A stretch of DNA of 64,000 bases, taken from contig CAJHNH020008454.1 of the NCBI GenBank assembly GCA_905116865.2, positions 58,501 to 122,500 of the forward strand, read 5' to 3'. Shown piece after piece: positions 22,265-34,003 of this stretch; the first letter of the stretch is position 1; each line of letters begins with the position of its first letter. The stretch is from Candidula unifasciata. Taxonomy: Eukaryota; Mollusca; Gastropoda; Stylommatophora; Geomitridae. The position numbers were made by a program, and so were the translations under genes. Under the pieces are notes generated by a model. It saw nothing but the letters and a program-made list of their open reading frames with translations. It made no database searches and was not told where the DNA came from.

Positions 22265-22560
22265 ATTCATTGAACGCCTTGCTTGTAATTTTTCCTAGTC
22301 GCATTCATCATCATCAATTTTCTTTATGCCCAGTGGCACATGCGGCTTCAGAGAGGACTTTCCCTGCTTTCCTGTCCTGAGCAATCTTCAGTGCAGTTTT
22401 CCATGTCAGAGATGCCGCACTCAGGTCACTTTCCATCGCTTGTCTCCATGTTGTTTTTTGGGCGCCCCTTTTTTCTCAATTACTTGTGCGGGTTTGACCG
22501 TTTTAAACATGGTTCTTACACTACAGAAGCCAATTCATAGGCTTGCTTTCATCCATCTTG
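22265..22560 (-). pseudogene. LINE C-terminal fragment
   Basis: The minus strand reads WRQAMESDLSAASLTWKTAL, then IAQDRKAGKVL and ATGHKEN, in one frame, preceded by a degraded GRPK block in another. This is the C-terminal tail of an endonuclease-RT LINE, related to 37555-37755. Confidence 0.7.
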
Positions 22561-22916
22561 TTCATGCTGACGAAAGCACTTTGTTCCAAGACCGCCGGAC
22601 GTTTAGAGCATTTATTTCCTTGTGAACTTTCAGTACATTTTTTCTTTATTTACTGCGCAGAGAAAAATAACGTGTCGTATTTCTCATTTTACGATACCAA
22701 CATGGCTTACGAAATGTTATTATTAGACGAAGTACCATTTAGACTTCACTCGTTAATGTTAAAGATACGGAGACATTTTGACATGTTTTACACGTAAACA
22801 CACACACTTACACACATATATTTATAGGACCAAAGTGATTTTGACAAAATCACTTATGTATTGGTTTATGAACGAAGGCGTTTCGCATGGAAAGGTATGT
22901 ATGTATGTGTGTGCGC

Positions 22917-22918
<2 letters not shown>

Positions 22919-22978
<60 letters not shown>

Positions 22979-23049
22979 CTATCAACCCTTTTATATAACA
23001 CTCCGACAAAGAAATCATTTAAATAGGCTTAGAACCACATTATGTATAC

Positions 23050-23109
<60 letters not shown>

Positions 23110-23229
23110 TATATACATACATTCATAAACAATGAATCAGATACTCATAGTTTGTATAATGCCATACTAGAATTAAGAATACCAACAATGTTAGTAAACA
23201 TAACCAGAGAGTACATATACATATATATG

Positions 23230-23310
<81 letters not shown>
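22919..23310. repeat. Three (TA)n arrays and a (GT)n
   Basis: Pure TA lies at 22919-22975, about 23055-23106 and about 23233-23288. The last one passes into GT at 23289-23310. Tyr-Ile ORFs here are artefacts. Confidence 0.95.
23147..23217 (+). pseudogene. LINE RT fragment, left arm of an inverted pair
   Basis: It reads SLYNAILELRIPTMLVNITR, the segment just after the first catalytic motif of an RT. The same fragment occurs inverted at 23334-23435. Confidence 0.65.
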
Positions 23311-23329
23311 ATTGGTGTGTCTTCTATGC

Positions 23330-23435
23330 ACAGTCTGGTTATGTTTGCTAAAATTGCCAGTATTCTTAATTCTAGTATGGCATTATACAAACCTTTCCTG
23401 TGCACACTATAAAATGCCTTTGTAAACAAAACCAT
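23330..23435 (-). pseudogene. LINE RT fragment, right arm of an inverted pair
   Basis: The minus strand reads FTKAFYSVHRKGLYNAILEL and on through NITRLCIEDT. In functional RTs the Tyr after KAF is an Asp. Arms 23150-23208 and 23334-23392 are inverted copies with few mismatches, around a TA/GT loop. Confidence 0.75.
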
Positions 23436-24140
23436 TCTGTTCTTATGTTTTTATCTGCTGCTTATCAAAGAAAGAATGTCTGATTTATTGTTGATTTGTT
23501 ACACCGGAAGCCGTCCCTTGTAGTCATCTAATGCAAGTTCTTCATATCGGAACCGTTGATATTTGGAGAATCACAGACATTAGTGATCTTCCACTAAAGT
23601 TTTCACATTTGTGATTTTTCTCCTTCTTTGCAGATGACTGGTTTTTACTGTTGGTTGACTTTACTGCACATTTAACTGATCTTAATTTAAAATAACTGTG
23701 TAAATACGAACTCATCACTCAGTTATTTGATGAAGTCACGTGTTTCATGGCAAAACTAAGCTTTCGGAAGTCACAGATTTGAAATGAAAACTGTTAATTT
23801 TCCTAAGTGAAAAGAACTGGAAAACACTGCCATATAAATATGTACTTAATTTTGCTAAGAATTTCAGGAAAGATTTTGTCATTTCTCATCTTTTAAACAT
23901 CACTTTGCATTTTTTAATCTGCACAATTCACATGTGCGCTGCCATGACTGAAGAAAGCCTGCAGGTGGAACTTTTAGAAAGTAGTCGGATTAGATAAAAT
24001 TAAACATGAAATTGGAAGAAAACTTTGACTGAAACCAGTCGTAGACTTCATTATTGAGGAACAGATGAAATGGTTTTGCAATCTGACGTGACTGTTCTGA
24101 ACCAGCTACCACAACAGAGACTGGTGCTAATTAAACACAT
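23436..24140. other. Intergenic, no recognised feature
   Basis: AT-rich sequence with no recognised gene or repeat. Confidence 0.5.
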
Positions 24141-24400
24141 ATAACACAAGCATATAGTAGAACCTTGCAAAACGATGGAATGTTGCCATCAAGAGCAGCC
24201 TCAAGAACATAAAGTTCAATTTATGCAACGTATTTGAAAGAGACAGGGGAAGACCAAGAAGAACATGGATTGAAGGAGTCACGGACAACTTGAGACTTCA
24301 TAACATCACGGCATATGAAGCGACTGAGCGCGCCCTGGCTCGGTTGCCGATCATCTGATAGACTGCGACGCCTAGCGGCACAAGCAGATTTTGACAAAAG
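24140..24400 (+). pseudogene. LINE C-terminal fragment
   Basis: One frame reads ERDRGRPRRTWIEGVTDNLR followed by LHNITAYEATERAL and stops. It is the same kind of LINE tail as at 18745-19085. Confidence 0.65.
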
Positions 24401-24439
24401 AAGAAGATTTGAAAGAACCCGCAGTGCTGGAATTTAATA

Positions 24440-25675
24440 ACTACAAACGGCAACAACAACAAAAAACAGAACTTTATAACTGTATAAAAAAACGTAATAC
24501 TTCTTAGGACTTCATAATTGTAGACGGCATAAATACAAAACTTCATAACTGTATAACTACATGTCATAACACTTCATAGGACTTCGTCACTACAGACAGC
24601 GTAAATACAGAACTTCATAACTGTATAATTACACGTCATAACACCTTATAAGACTTCATAACTACAGAGTAAATACAGAACTTCATAACTGTATAATTAC
24701 ACGTCATAACACCTTATAAGACTTCATAACTACAGACAGAGTGAATACAGAACTTCATAACTGTATAATTACACGTCATAACACCTTATAAGACTTCATA
24801 ACTACAGAGTGAATACAGAACTTCATAACTGTATAATTACAAGTCATAACACCTTATAAGACTTCATAACTACAGAGTGAATACAGAACTTCATAACTGT
24901 ATAATTACAAGTCATAACACTTCATAGACTTCATAACTATAGACTGTATAAATACAGAACTTTATAACCGTGTAACTAACTATACGTCATAAAACTTAAT
25001 GAGACTTCATAACTACAGACAGAGTGAATACAGAACTTCATAACTGTATAATTACACGTCATAACACCTTATAAGACTTCATAACTACAGAGTGAATACA
25101 GAACTTCATAACTGTATAATTACAAGTCATAACACTTCATAGACTTCATAACTATAGACTGTATAAATACAGAACTTTATAACCGTGTAACTAACTATAC
25201 GTCATAAAACTTAATGAGACTGCATAACTACAGACAGAGTGAATACAGAACTTCATAACTGTATAATTACACGTCATAACACTTCATAGACTTCATAACT
25301 ATAGACTGTATAAATACAGAACTTTATAACCGTGTAACTAACTATACGTAATAAAACTTAATGAGACTTCATAACTACAGACAGAGTGAATACAGAACTT
25401 CATAACTGTATAACTACACGTCATAACACTTCGTAGACTTCATAACTATAGACTGTATAAATACAGAACTTTATAACCGTGTAACTAACTATACGTCATA
25501 AAACTTAATGAGACTTCATAACTACAGACAGAGTGAATACAGAACTTCATAACTGTATAACTAAACGTCATAACACTTCATAGACTTCATAACTATAGAC
25601 TGTATAAATACAGAACTTTATAACTGTGTAACTAACTAAACGTCATAAAACTTAATGAGACTTCATAACTACAGA
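24440..25675. repeat. Minisatellite array with 147-bp higher-order unit
   Basis: The basic unit is 68-78 bases and contains AATACAGAACTTCATAACTG and TCATAAC variants. On the left the unit start recurs every 68-72 bases (24601, 24669, 24741, 24809, 24877). From 24877 on, units of about 69 and 78 alternate, so the pair repeats every 147 bases (25092, 25239, 25386, 25533). The array ends about 130 bases from the receptor stop codon at 25803. Confidence 0.92.
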
Positions 25676-25802
25676 AAAACATATCAAGGTGCAAACATGC
25701 TGGTAATTTGTTCCAACGTTGTTTTAGATAAATCATTTTCAACACTGTCTGGTTCAATGTCTACAGGAAATAAAAAGCTTACCTTCTTCGAACTTTCATC
25801 AA

Positions 25803-26900
25803 TTATTTAACAATGCGTATATTAGTGAGCCTGAACAATTTCATAAATGTTTCCCTGTATTTAGTGCTCATTCTAAAATACACAAACGAGTTGACGCTGG
25901 CGTTGATAACCTCTGCCGTAAAAGAAATGGACAGAGTTACAAACACCAAATTCCTGTTCAGACGATCATAATTAAAAGTTGGTTCTACTAATGCAGTAAA
26001 AAATATTCCCGCGGCTGGACAGAAGGAAGCAATGAAGATAATAGACATAATCACCACCATTTTGGCAATCTTCGTTTCCTTAGTAGAGATGACTGCATTT
26101 GATTGTTGCTTGCCCTGAACCACACCCGAGGCTACAGACTTTCTCCAGGCGGCTTTCTTGTTCAGCTGGACTACCAGGGTCACAGTCAGGACAATAACTG
26201 ACACAAAACAGGAAATGGGCATAAAAACTCCACTGACTGTGTATGATATTGCATCTGTATATTTTCTTCCATTTTCATCTAATTTATGAACTGGTGCAAT
26301 AAGTGATTTTTTAATTTCTGTAAAGAAAGTCCATTCAAGTCCTGTTGAAACGTATGCAAGACACGAAGATGCCATAGTTAAAACAAAAATTGCTATCATT
26401 GCAGTGAAGTGTCTCTTGCTCGTGAACATTGTTTTGACTTTTAAAGGTTGAATAACACAGACGCATCTCTCCAGGCTGATAAATGCCGTTATCCACCCGG
26501 TTATTCTTGTGAATACAACGTGGGGCCAGCTGCCAGATATAATGTGCACCTCCGTAGAAAACACACCCGAATCTCTAACAACTGGGCTAAAACAAATATT
26601 GGTCCACATTATACAGACAAGAGAGCAGAGATCTGAGACAGTCAGAGCCAAGAGGCTAACATTAATAGTATCTGTGAAACCTTGTTTGGCAAACACAATG
26701 CAGTTGACAATGTTACTGAGTATCCCAAATACGGCAATAATTTGGCATATAATGCCTTGAATAATAAACATGATGTGGAAGAATAAGTCATCATTGATTA
26801 ATGGCTTTTGTATCCCCAAGAGTATTATTTCACTAGAATTCTTCAGTTCCAGTGAAACTGTAAATGCAGTAGTTACTTGCAGTAAGCTAAAGCTACTCAA
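25803..26900 (-). CDS. Class A GPCR, gastropod chemosensory-receptor-like
   Basis: The 365-residue frame has seven hydrophobic segments. TM1 includes GILSNIVNCIVF with the conserved Asn. TM2 has LALTVSDLCSL. TM3 ends in SLERCVCVI, so the DRY motif is ERC. TM6 has FIASFCPAAGIFF. TM7 reads NSFVYF, so the Pro of NPxxY is Ser. No cysteine pair is visible for the usual TM3-ECL2 disulphide. The C-tail is short. It looks like the rhodopsin-type receptors proposed as chemoreceptors in sea slugs and sea hares; the ligand is unknown. The open frame begins with TTG and has no ATG upstream before a stop. A splice-acceptor-like TTGATTGCAG ends at 26941, so a short 5' exon with the start codon is likely. 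By eye it is about two-thirds identical to the receptor at 52282. Confidence 0.88.
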   Translation of the reverse strand: MSSFSLLQVTTAFTVSLELKNSSEIILLGIQKPLINDDLFFHIMFIIQGIICQIIAVFGILSNIVNCIVFAKQGFTDTINVSLLALTVSDLCSLVCIMWTNICFSPVVRDSGVFSTEVHIISGSWPHVVFTRITGWITAFISLERCVCVIQPLKVKTMFTSKRHFTAMIAIFVLTMASSCLAYVSTGLEWTFFTEIKKSLIAPVHKLDENGRKYTDAISYTVSGVFMPISCFVSVIVLTVTLVVQLNKKAAWRKSVASGVVQGKQQSNAVISTKETKIAKMVVIMSIIFIASFCPAAGIFFTALVEPTFNYDRLNRNLVFVTLSISFTAEVINASVNSFVYFRMSTKYRETFMKLFRLTNIRIVK

Positions 26901-26940
26901 TGCAGAGGCTAAACAACATGAAGAACCGATGGCACAGCAC

Positions 26941-26960
26941 CTGCAATCAAGTTAAAGTAA
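26941..26960 (-). promoter_or_regulatory. Putative 3' splice site of the receptor gene
   Basis: The minus strand reads TTTACTTTAACTTGATTGCAG into the open frame in phase 2. The paralogue has a similar TGCAG at the matching place (52285-52289) in the same phase, which supports a shared upstream intron. Confidence 0.45.
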
Positions 26961-26961
26961 A

Positions 26962-27330
26962 CATTTTGAGATCCTGAATCTTTCCCATGGCAACTTATGG
27001 ATGTCAGTCATGGACTCTCACTCAGAAATTAAAGAAGAAAATCTGAGCTTTTGAACTGAAATGCTACAGAAAAAAAAAAACATTCTTAGAGTAGCATGGA
27101 CCAAGAAGAAGACAAAGGACGGCATCCTGCTTGACCTGAACATTAGGGACAACTGGCCCGTAGATAGCATCCTCTCCTGACAACCGAGGTATTTTGGACA
27201 TGTCAACAGCTATGGACGTTGATGGAGGGTGAAGTTTCCAGAAAGCAAGGCAGAGGCCGACCACAGAGAGCGTGGATACAGGAGATCGAAGTTGCATTGG
27301 CTAGGAAAGTACATAGGGCTAAGAATTGGT
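26962..27330 (+). pseudogene. LINE C-terminal fragment
   Basis: The text reads LATYGCQSWTLTQKLKK, RVAWTKKKTKDGILL and, after frame changes, RYFGHV and KAEADHRERG/RGRPQRAWIQEIE. This is a typical post-RT LINE region, with an A run at 27070-27081. It lies just upstream of the receptor and may have truncated its 5' region. Confidence 0.7.
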
Positions 27331-27371
27331 TAGAAAGAGAGAGAGAGAAAGGGAGAGAGAAAGAGAAAGAA

Positions 27372-27421
<50 letters not shown>
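27331..27421. repeat. (GA)n microsatellite
   Basis: Imperfect GA/GAAA repeat directly at the 3' end of the LINE fragment. Confidence 0.95.
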
Positions 27422-27793
27422 CCTTTCAGTCCTGCCTTGAAGAGATTCATTTTCTGCAAAGAACGTGATGCTTAATCGATTGACACAAAGTAGAACATCC
27501 TGTGTATTTCATGTTCCAAATACGTACATGCACAATCATGTCATATTCACAAACTTTAATAATATCTATGTCTGGTAATAACTGTATTACCACCTAGTCA
27601 ATAAATGCTATGACGCAAACATATTCACATACAGTATATGTCTATCCAATTAAAATCGTCACTTCTATATTTAAGACAAAATTTTACTAATTTGTAGTTC
27701 TAAATGTGAGCTGACATCTCAGTTGGAATGTGAGAATTGTAAATGAGGTTCATCTTGTTCTGTATGGATGTTAAACCCGCGTTGACTGTCAGT

Positions 27794-27820
27794 CCCCCCC
27801 CCCCCCCCCCCCCCCCCCCC
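27794..27820. repeat. C homopolymer, 27 bases
   Basis: An uninterrupted C run. The length is prone to sequencing error. Confidence 0.9.
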
Positions 27821-27884
27821 TTTTTCCCGAACTTTGAACTGACGCTGGTACATTCTTTACACTGCTGTAACCTACTTTATAATA

Positions 27885-28140
27885 AAGAGTCCTTTTCACG
27901 TCTTTAGGCGCATCGGGCATATGAGAAGAGCACCCATATTTTTACAAACCAGTCGGCACTAGGTGGGTAATGGGGTCAGCAGTACGCCGGCCGTCTTTAC
28001 TTCCCGTGGACATACATCCTTTGGATTCGGTCGACCCGCGACGCCCCATACTATAAGAAAAATTCACGAAGCCAACAGTGGGTTTCGATCGCGGTACGAT
28101 GGAATTACGAGTTGACATGCTAACAGTATCAGTAAAAAAA
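27885..28140 (-). repeat. tRNA-derived SINE, family A, second head type
   Basis: The tail on the left (CCTTTTCACGTCTTTAGGCG onward) is that of family A. The head on the right resembles the head at 48510-48585 and not the one at 62040-62085. Confidence 0.7.
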
Positions 28141-28284
28141 AAACAGTAGTTTCTATCATCCAACGGACAAGTATCAAGGCTGAGGATGTCGTGAAATATT
28201 CATCTAAAGAATCAAAGAATTGTTGAATCCATATCAGGTATTTTAGGAAAAGTCTTTGGGTTTACAGAGGATCTCAGCTACTCC

Positions 28285-28672
28285 ATACAGTGGACTGCAT
28301 TGTTTCCGCCTCGAGTGCTAACGGTTCCGGGTTCAATCCCTGGTAAGGGCTTCGAATTTTTCATGTGGACTCGGACTTCAAGTCCCCCTGGTCTCTGGGT
28401 AGTGGGATCAGACGCCCGTGTGCATTGTTGCGCACATAAAAAAATCCCTTGACAGTTAGAAATCGAACAAGAGTAGCCTAACGGCGCTGCTTGAGCAAAA
28501 TGTGGGGTTAAAAATCTACCCAAAAGTATCTCAGGATCCTCGCCGGTGCTACAGAGCCTGTGCACTGTACTGAGCTTCTTCGGACTCAGACTTGAGTTAG
28601 AAGAACGAAGCACTACTGGGTTACTCTCAGTGTGATTTTGATCCGTTGTTCGAACCAAACTACTCCCTACTA
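28285..28672 (+). repeat. tRNA-derived SINE, family B
   Basis: A near-complete copy with B box GGTTCAATCCC at 28329-28339, a complete body and the 3' end at CCGTTGTTCGAACC. Confidence 0.8.
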
Positions 28673-28799
28673 TTATAAAGCTTTAGCGTGGCTTGCTTTG
28701 AGAAAAAAAAAATTGCCACGTTCAGTCAGCAACTCCGACGTAATAGTTTTATAGTTTTTAGTCATAATTGTGACTAACTAGCGTATGTAAAGTAAGTAA

Positions 28800-29082
28800 A
28801 AAATAAAGATACCTTTTCACGCCTTTCGGCGCATCGGGCATATGGGCAGAGCGTCCCATATTTTTACAGACCATAGCACTCTGTGGGTAATGTGGTCAGC
28901 ATTACGCCGGCTGTCTTTACTTTCCCAGGACAGCCCATCCTGGTACCCATTTTAGGCTGGGTCGACCTGCGACGTCCCAAACCACGACAAAAATCCACGC
29001 AGCCTGCAGTGGAATTCGATCGCGGTATGCTGGCTCACGAGTCGGACTCGCAACGCCATAGCCACGGACGCCGCAACTAGCG
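28800..29082 (-). repeat. tRNA-derived SINE, family A, second head type
   Basis: A complete copy, close to 48505-48785 in reverse. The head includes TCCGTGGCTATGGCGTTGCG and the B-box-like CGATCG core. Confidence 0.8.
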
Positions 29083-29164
29083 TATGTGCGCCATATTATA
29101 TGGCTTAGCTTTGCGCGCCACCGAATAGCTCTGAAAAGAACTATTGCAGTGTAAATGCTATCAA

Positions 29165-29290
29165 ATGAGGTTAGTTGCGTATCCTTTACAGGAAGTTGCA
29201 GAACCAACCCCAACAGCCCCTGGCTGTTGTGTGGTTTTTCTAGGCAAATTTACGTCCAGTAGTTTGCAATTGCTTTCTGATCAAAGGAGA
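29165..29290 (-). repeat. tRNA-derived SINE, family D, 3' part only
   Basis: It matches the 3' half of the copy at 51880-52112 (GTTGCGTATCCTTTACAGGA to TTTGCAATTGC). The tRNA-like head is missing. Confidence 0.65.
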
Positions 29291-29579
29291 CAGACCTAAA
29301 TACTGTCGTCACCGGTGACAAAGTCGTCTACTGGCCAACCAGTGAGCAACCGGGTCGCTGACGATTATAAAGCTTTCTTGAACTTCCTAAATATTTGCAT
29401 TGAATCGTATTTGAGAGAGCCAATAGAATGGCTTCTAAATTTGTGATTTTGTAGTAGCTACGACTACGTAATTTTTTGTATCGTAGTAGCAAAAACGTAA
29501 TAAAATATGTGAGCTTAAAGTCAGGCCTATATTTACTGCTATTCCTGCACTTATTTTTATTTAAAGTCTGCATTGTTTT

Positions 29580-29830
29580 ACATGTCATGGACCGTATTGT
29601 GTGGAGATGGCACATCAGGAAGGTAATGAGTATGAAGGAAGAAACTATTGCAGAAAGGATGAGAGCTGGGCGTCAGAGAAGAAACAGACTAAACACAAAT
29701 GTTGACAACAACGGTCTTGAAATCCCATGCTATAACTGTGGAAGATTTTTCTAAACACAGGCGGGTCTTGCTAGTCACATTCGCCATCGCCATGGGTTGT
29801 GAGTCCAGGCCCCCCTCAGAGCGCAATATA
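29580..29830 (+). pseudogene. LINE C-terminal fragment with C2H2-like finger
   Basis: One frame reads VMSMKEETIAERMRAGRQRR and then EIPCYNCGRFF, a stop, and TQAGLASHIRHRHG. Cys-X2-Cys-X12-His-X4-His fits the C2H2 finger that ends some invertebrate LINE polyproteins. Confidence 0.6.
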
Positions 29831-29859
29831 TCACTATCGAAGGGAAAGACCGAAAGGTG

Positions 29860-30075
29860 CCAACTATCATCGCGCATCGGTTTTAACATGAAAATCATAG
29901 TAACTTTTGGGACCAATGTTCATCGTGTTTTTGTTTTAACCTGAAACCTATGTTAACTTTTGGTGCCAATCATCATCGTGCATTTGTTTTAACCTGAAAC
30001 ACATGTTAACTTGTGGTGCCAATCGTCATCGTGCATTTGTTTCAAACTGAAACACGTGGTAACTTTTGCATAACT
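29860..30075. repeat. 53-bp tandem repeat, four copies
   Basis: The CATCGYG block recurs at 29868, 29921, 29974 and 30027, exactly 53 bases apart. Each unit includes TTTAACCTGAAACAYRTGTT. It begins just after the LINE finger fragment. Confidence 0.85.
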
Positions 30076-31188
30076 AAAGTGTTCCGGTGGTTTGTCACGC
30101 GAGTGAAACATTTCCCATTTTTTTTATTTTTTTATTTTTTTATTTTAACAAAACAAAGCTGAAAACATCTCAATGCTAAATGTCTAACATCTCATCGCTA
30201 CCTGTCTAAACTTTTAAGCGCTACCTGTCTAAACATCTCAACGCTACCCTCTTCGTCTTCGTTACCCTGCCTTTCTAAAAAATATACTTGGAGCTGGTCC
30301 CAACTTTTTCAGATCACATGAGAAATTCTCTGTGTAAATGTACCATAACTTACGGAATCAGGTCGTCATTTGAAATCCAGATTGTTTTGATTGCTGAGAT
30401 GTTGATGGCAATCTCAGTCAATGCGTTAAATTTGTTTCACCTGTGTACACCAGAAGATCTTTTTTAATAATGGCGATTAAAGTATTATCTTGTTAGAACG
30501 GAACTTTGCGGGTTTTTTTTAAAGCTTATTTTGGATTATTATGTCGAGATCAAATTTCAATGGCAATTTTAAATTAATGTATTTGTGATGCCATTTATCA
30601 CGTTTGTCGCTCATTTCCCACCCATCATATTTCATTCCATCTTCAGAATTGATCATAATGGAATGTAATGTATCTGTGATTCATTTATGATCAATTTGGA
30701 AGATCCGTGAAAGAAAACGATTCGGTAAATCGTAAAACATTGTTTCTTCTTTAACTGTCAAACTGTGCAATTGGCCATGTAGCACAGATTGTGACTCAAA
30801 ATCAAAAACATCGAGTGATGTATAATTTTCTTGTCGACAGCTTGCTGCATTATTAGTCAATTCTTTTCTACCGCAGTTTCCCCCAAGGGGACTGAACTTA
30901 GCTTTTCCTCTCGCTCTATAGATCTTAGCGTTTATCGCTCCTTATCCAACCCAACACATGATGTGCTACACTTTTATACACGAACAGTAAAGAATCTTAT
31001 TTTAACGACAATGTGCTTCACGTATGTAATGCTAGACTTGTATTTTTATTCAGTATTCGTGTCGCATGACAGCCCACGCCCCTCTGGTGATGGACCTGCC
31101 CATATCTTGTCACCTCTATGCAAATAAGGCACTTTCAAATCTTGAACTTAAATCTATAGTTATAGAGTTGTTCTTTTATGTGAAATAC
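30076..31188. other. Intergenic, small tandem repeats
   Basis: About 30164-30250 holds imperfect repeats of a CTACCTGTCTAAACATCTCA-like unit, after a T-rich stretch. The rest shows no recognised gene. Confidence 0.5.
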
Positions 31189-31189
31189 T

Positions 31190-31412
31190 CTTGCGTCCTT
31201 TTTAGAACGTAATTTTTTTTCATTTGAAGCCCCACTCTGGCTTTTGACAGAGGCCGCAATATAGGCAGGCCATAAATATGGCTAATTGTCTGAACGCGGT
31301 TTCTGGGACCTCTCCACGGCGATCCTCATCCACATGGTGGCACTTTGAGTCTTTGGGTGTTTATCGCTTGTGAGATGTCCTGGTGGGGTAGAAATTCATT
31401 CATTCATTCATT
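31190..31412 (+). repeat. Dispersed repeat family C
   Basis: A full copy. The central hairpin is CTCTGGC-TTTT-GACAGAG, where one base pair differs on both sides from the main form. The copy ends in (CATT)n at 31391-31411. Confidence 0.8.
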
Positions 31413-32944
31413 TTATGTTATGAACCCAGGTTTAGCACTCAAATATCCTAATTCTCTTAGGAATGATGTAAATGCAAATACAGTCGGATAGATAGGAGAT
31501 TCATTAATAGTGAAGCTAAATTCCATTGGCCCAACTACCGCTTTGGACGCGGATAAACCCCCCCCCCCCCCCCCGCGCCTCTAGTTGGAGAGACGCTTAG
31601 TTTGAACGCATTCTTGTCTGAGCTTTCCGAGAGTGAACAGATGGCTGCTGCCTTTTCTGTCAATTTGCTTACCTCCGTTTGAATCACCGTTTAATTAAAA
31701 AACGTCCATGAGCATGGGTAAGTTCATTATTGTTTATGAGTACCATATAGCCTGCTGCTGAGTGTAGGACAGAGGTGGCTGTGTGGAGCATCAGGATCTG
31801 GCTGTCCAACCTGTCTAACTGCATGAGGGCACGTAACCGAAGCGTTACTCTGAAGCTGACGAAAATTATCTCCTCGGACTCCTTCAATGGGTTCCAGACA
31901 GCTTGGACATTATGTATTCATTTTATAAAATGACTGTTCACATTTAATGTTTATTTATACCCGGTAACTCTGGGAGTATCTGGATCGATATTCAGCTGAG
32001 GTCATGCAAGTTCAGTACGTTATGACGTAACATCCGCCCTTGTGTGGCTTGTGTTTGTGTGGCTTGGGCGTGCTTCATACATCTATATTCCTGTATTTGA
32101 GGTATACTTCTGAGACTATAAGTATCCTATTATGGAAAAGGAATAGTGTTATTCCTTTATAATTTGGCATAGACAGACTATCGCTGTCACTGGAGAACAG
32201 CTCTGGGTAGACCGTCGTTTATTTTCAACCTCACAACTGTCTATAGCAATCCTGGCATATTTGCGGACTTTTGCAGTCTATAAAAGCCTAGCACAGACAT
32301 CTGTGCCTTACTATGTGGATACATGGACCGGGGGTGAACTTGGTATAGTGCTGTGTGATTGCTTACTCTAGTTTTCCTCTTTGTCACAGGATGTGAGTAA
32401 TATCTGGAGGCCCAGCCGACGATCAGTATCCTAGCATTATTCAGTGGAACACACAGCCAGCTTACAGGGTGAGAAACTTTTTCTTGTCCATGCACCATGT
32501 CAATGGCCCCATAGCCGACAACAGTATGTTGTTCTGGCAGGTGCATCATCAGCTCGTATCTCCAACCCAGAAGATGTTTATGTGAGGGGTTGCCAACATC
32601 TGCCACGACCAGAGGGTTGCATCAAGTAATTTTGAACACTTATAAGTAACACAAACTCATAGACAGTGTGGTAGAAAAAGCAGGCAAAGTTCAGTTGATC
32701 CTATTAACTGATATAGAGTTTTCATGATGGATTACAACAGAGGTCAAACATTCACTGTCAGATGTGGGAGGAGGCCTTAACTCAACCACGGCCAGCTCCA
32801 GATTTATACAGCCGGACGTGACTCAACTGACCAAAACATCATGAAATAATAAGCGGTGTGTGCCAAAACCTGCAGTCAACCATAACATGGTGTGCCAGTT
32901 TCCTAGGGCAAAAAGTCCACAATTAGACAGTGATTATTATGGCT
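31413..32944. other. Intergenic, no recognised gene
   Basis: It has a C homopolymer at 31558-31574. A 121-codon minus-strand open frame at 32241-32606 matches nothing I know and may be chance. Confidence 0.45.
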
Positions 32945-32952
32945 GTTGATAG

Positions 32953-34003
32953 TAGTAGGGCTGTACCGAATAGTGATTTTCACTATTCGGCCGAATACGA
33001 ATAGCGGGAATAACTATTCGGCCGAATACGAATACGAATAGTGTATTATCATTATCAGGTGCTTTGCCGACTGGCGTGGGCTATTATGCCTCGTCACAAT
33101 TTGCGATCTCCTGCAGCATGTATTAGTTCGTGTGCTGACACGCCTCCATGACATGTCAAGAATCTTTTCTCGTTATCTTCCTCTATTCCTCCTTCCATAG
33201 ATCTTTCCAGTGGTCACAACATGTTCTTTTTTCCCTCTTCTCATAAAATGGCCGAAAAATGATGACTGTCTCCTTCTGATGTCTGTGATTGATAAGTTGT
33301 CTTTGTGCTCCCGCCTCTTTCAAAACCTTTTGATTGCTTTTTTTTTATTTTGGGGGGGGGGGGGGGGGGTGTTCAAGGTATTTTAAGCATTGTTCTGTAA
33401 AACTACATCTCTGAGACCGCAAGAAATTGTTTAGCCTGCCTACTAATTGTCCAGGATTCACGACCATATTTTAAAACTGGATGTGTGTAGCAAGCAAGAA
33501 TTCTTTCTCTAACCTTCAATGACAAAGATATATTGCATAAGATGTTCTTCATTTTATAAAAATGCACTTATTGCCTGTCGCCTGTCCTCTTTTCGACAAT
33601 TTAAAATTTAACTTTTAGAATCTTCATGCCTTTTTTAATAATTTCACAATTAATAGCCGTTTTTTTTTTTTTTTTTTTTTCGCCGCGGCACCTCTGGAAT
33701 ACGCACCCAGTTTGAGAACCTCTGCTGTAATGCCTCGGTCGAGTCAGCAGGCAAAGACCTTGCCAGCTGATTTACCACGCAACCGCGTCGCAGTTCCCCC
33801 CGCTATGACAGACTTAGGTAACAGCAACTATTGTGTTAATGGTAGAGTTATTTCAGTCCATCACAGTGTATGCAGAAACGGGTGTAAGATAACCACTATT
33901 CGTATTCGGCCCGACAGCAAGTATTCGGCCGAATACCGAATAGTTATTCGGTCCACTATTCGGCCCCGAAGCGAATACGAAGTGAATATTCGGTACATCC
34001 TTA
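32953..34003. mobile_element. hAT-like element, non-autonomous, with nested insertions
   Basis: The ends AGGGCTGTACCGAATA (left) and AGGATGTACCGAATA (from the right, reverse strand) are inverted repeats. The flanks GTTGATAG (32945-32952) and ATTGATAG (34004-34011) fit an 8-base duplication with one change. Both subterminal regions carry several copies of the palindrome GTATTCGGCCGAATAC, or halves of it. The interior holds LINE sequence (33160-33630) and no transposase. Confidence 0.7.
33160..33630 (-). pseudogene. LINE tail fragment inside the hAT-like element
   Basis: The sequence parallels 55550-55960 and 6280-6660, including the TCACAACATGTTC and AAGAATTCTTTCTCTAACCT blocks. A G homopolymer (33353-33370) interrupts it. 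Confidence 0.65.

Noticed and set aside
22778..23435. Tyr-Ile-rich ORFs
   Set aside because: Translation of TA arrays; only the LINE-derived ends are meaningful.
24440..25675. CRISPR-like array
   Set aside because: Units are contiguous without unique spacers and the DNA is animal; it is a satellite.
32241..32606. 121-codon minus-strand ORF as a gene
   Set aside because: No recognisable domain, no signal peptide and no support beyond being open.
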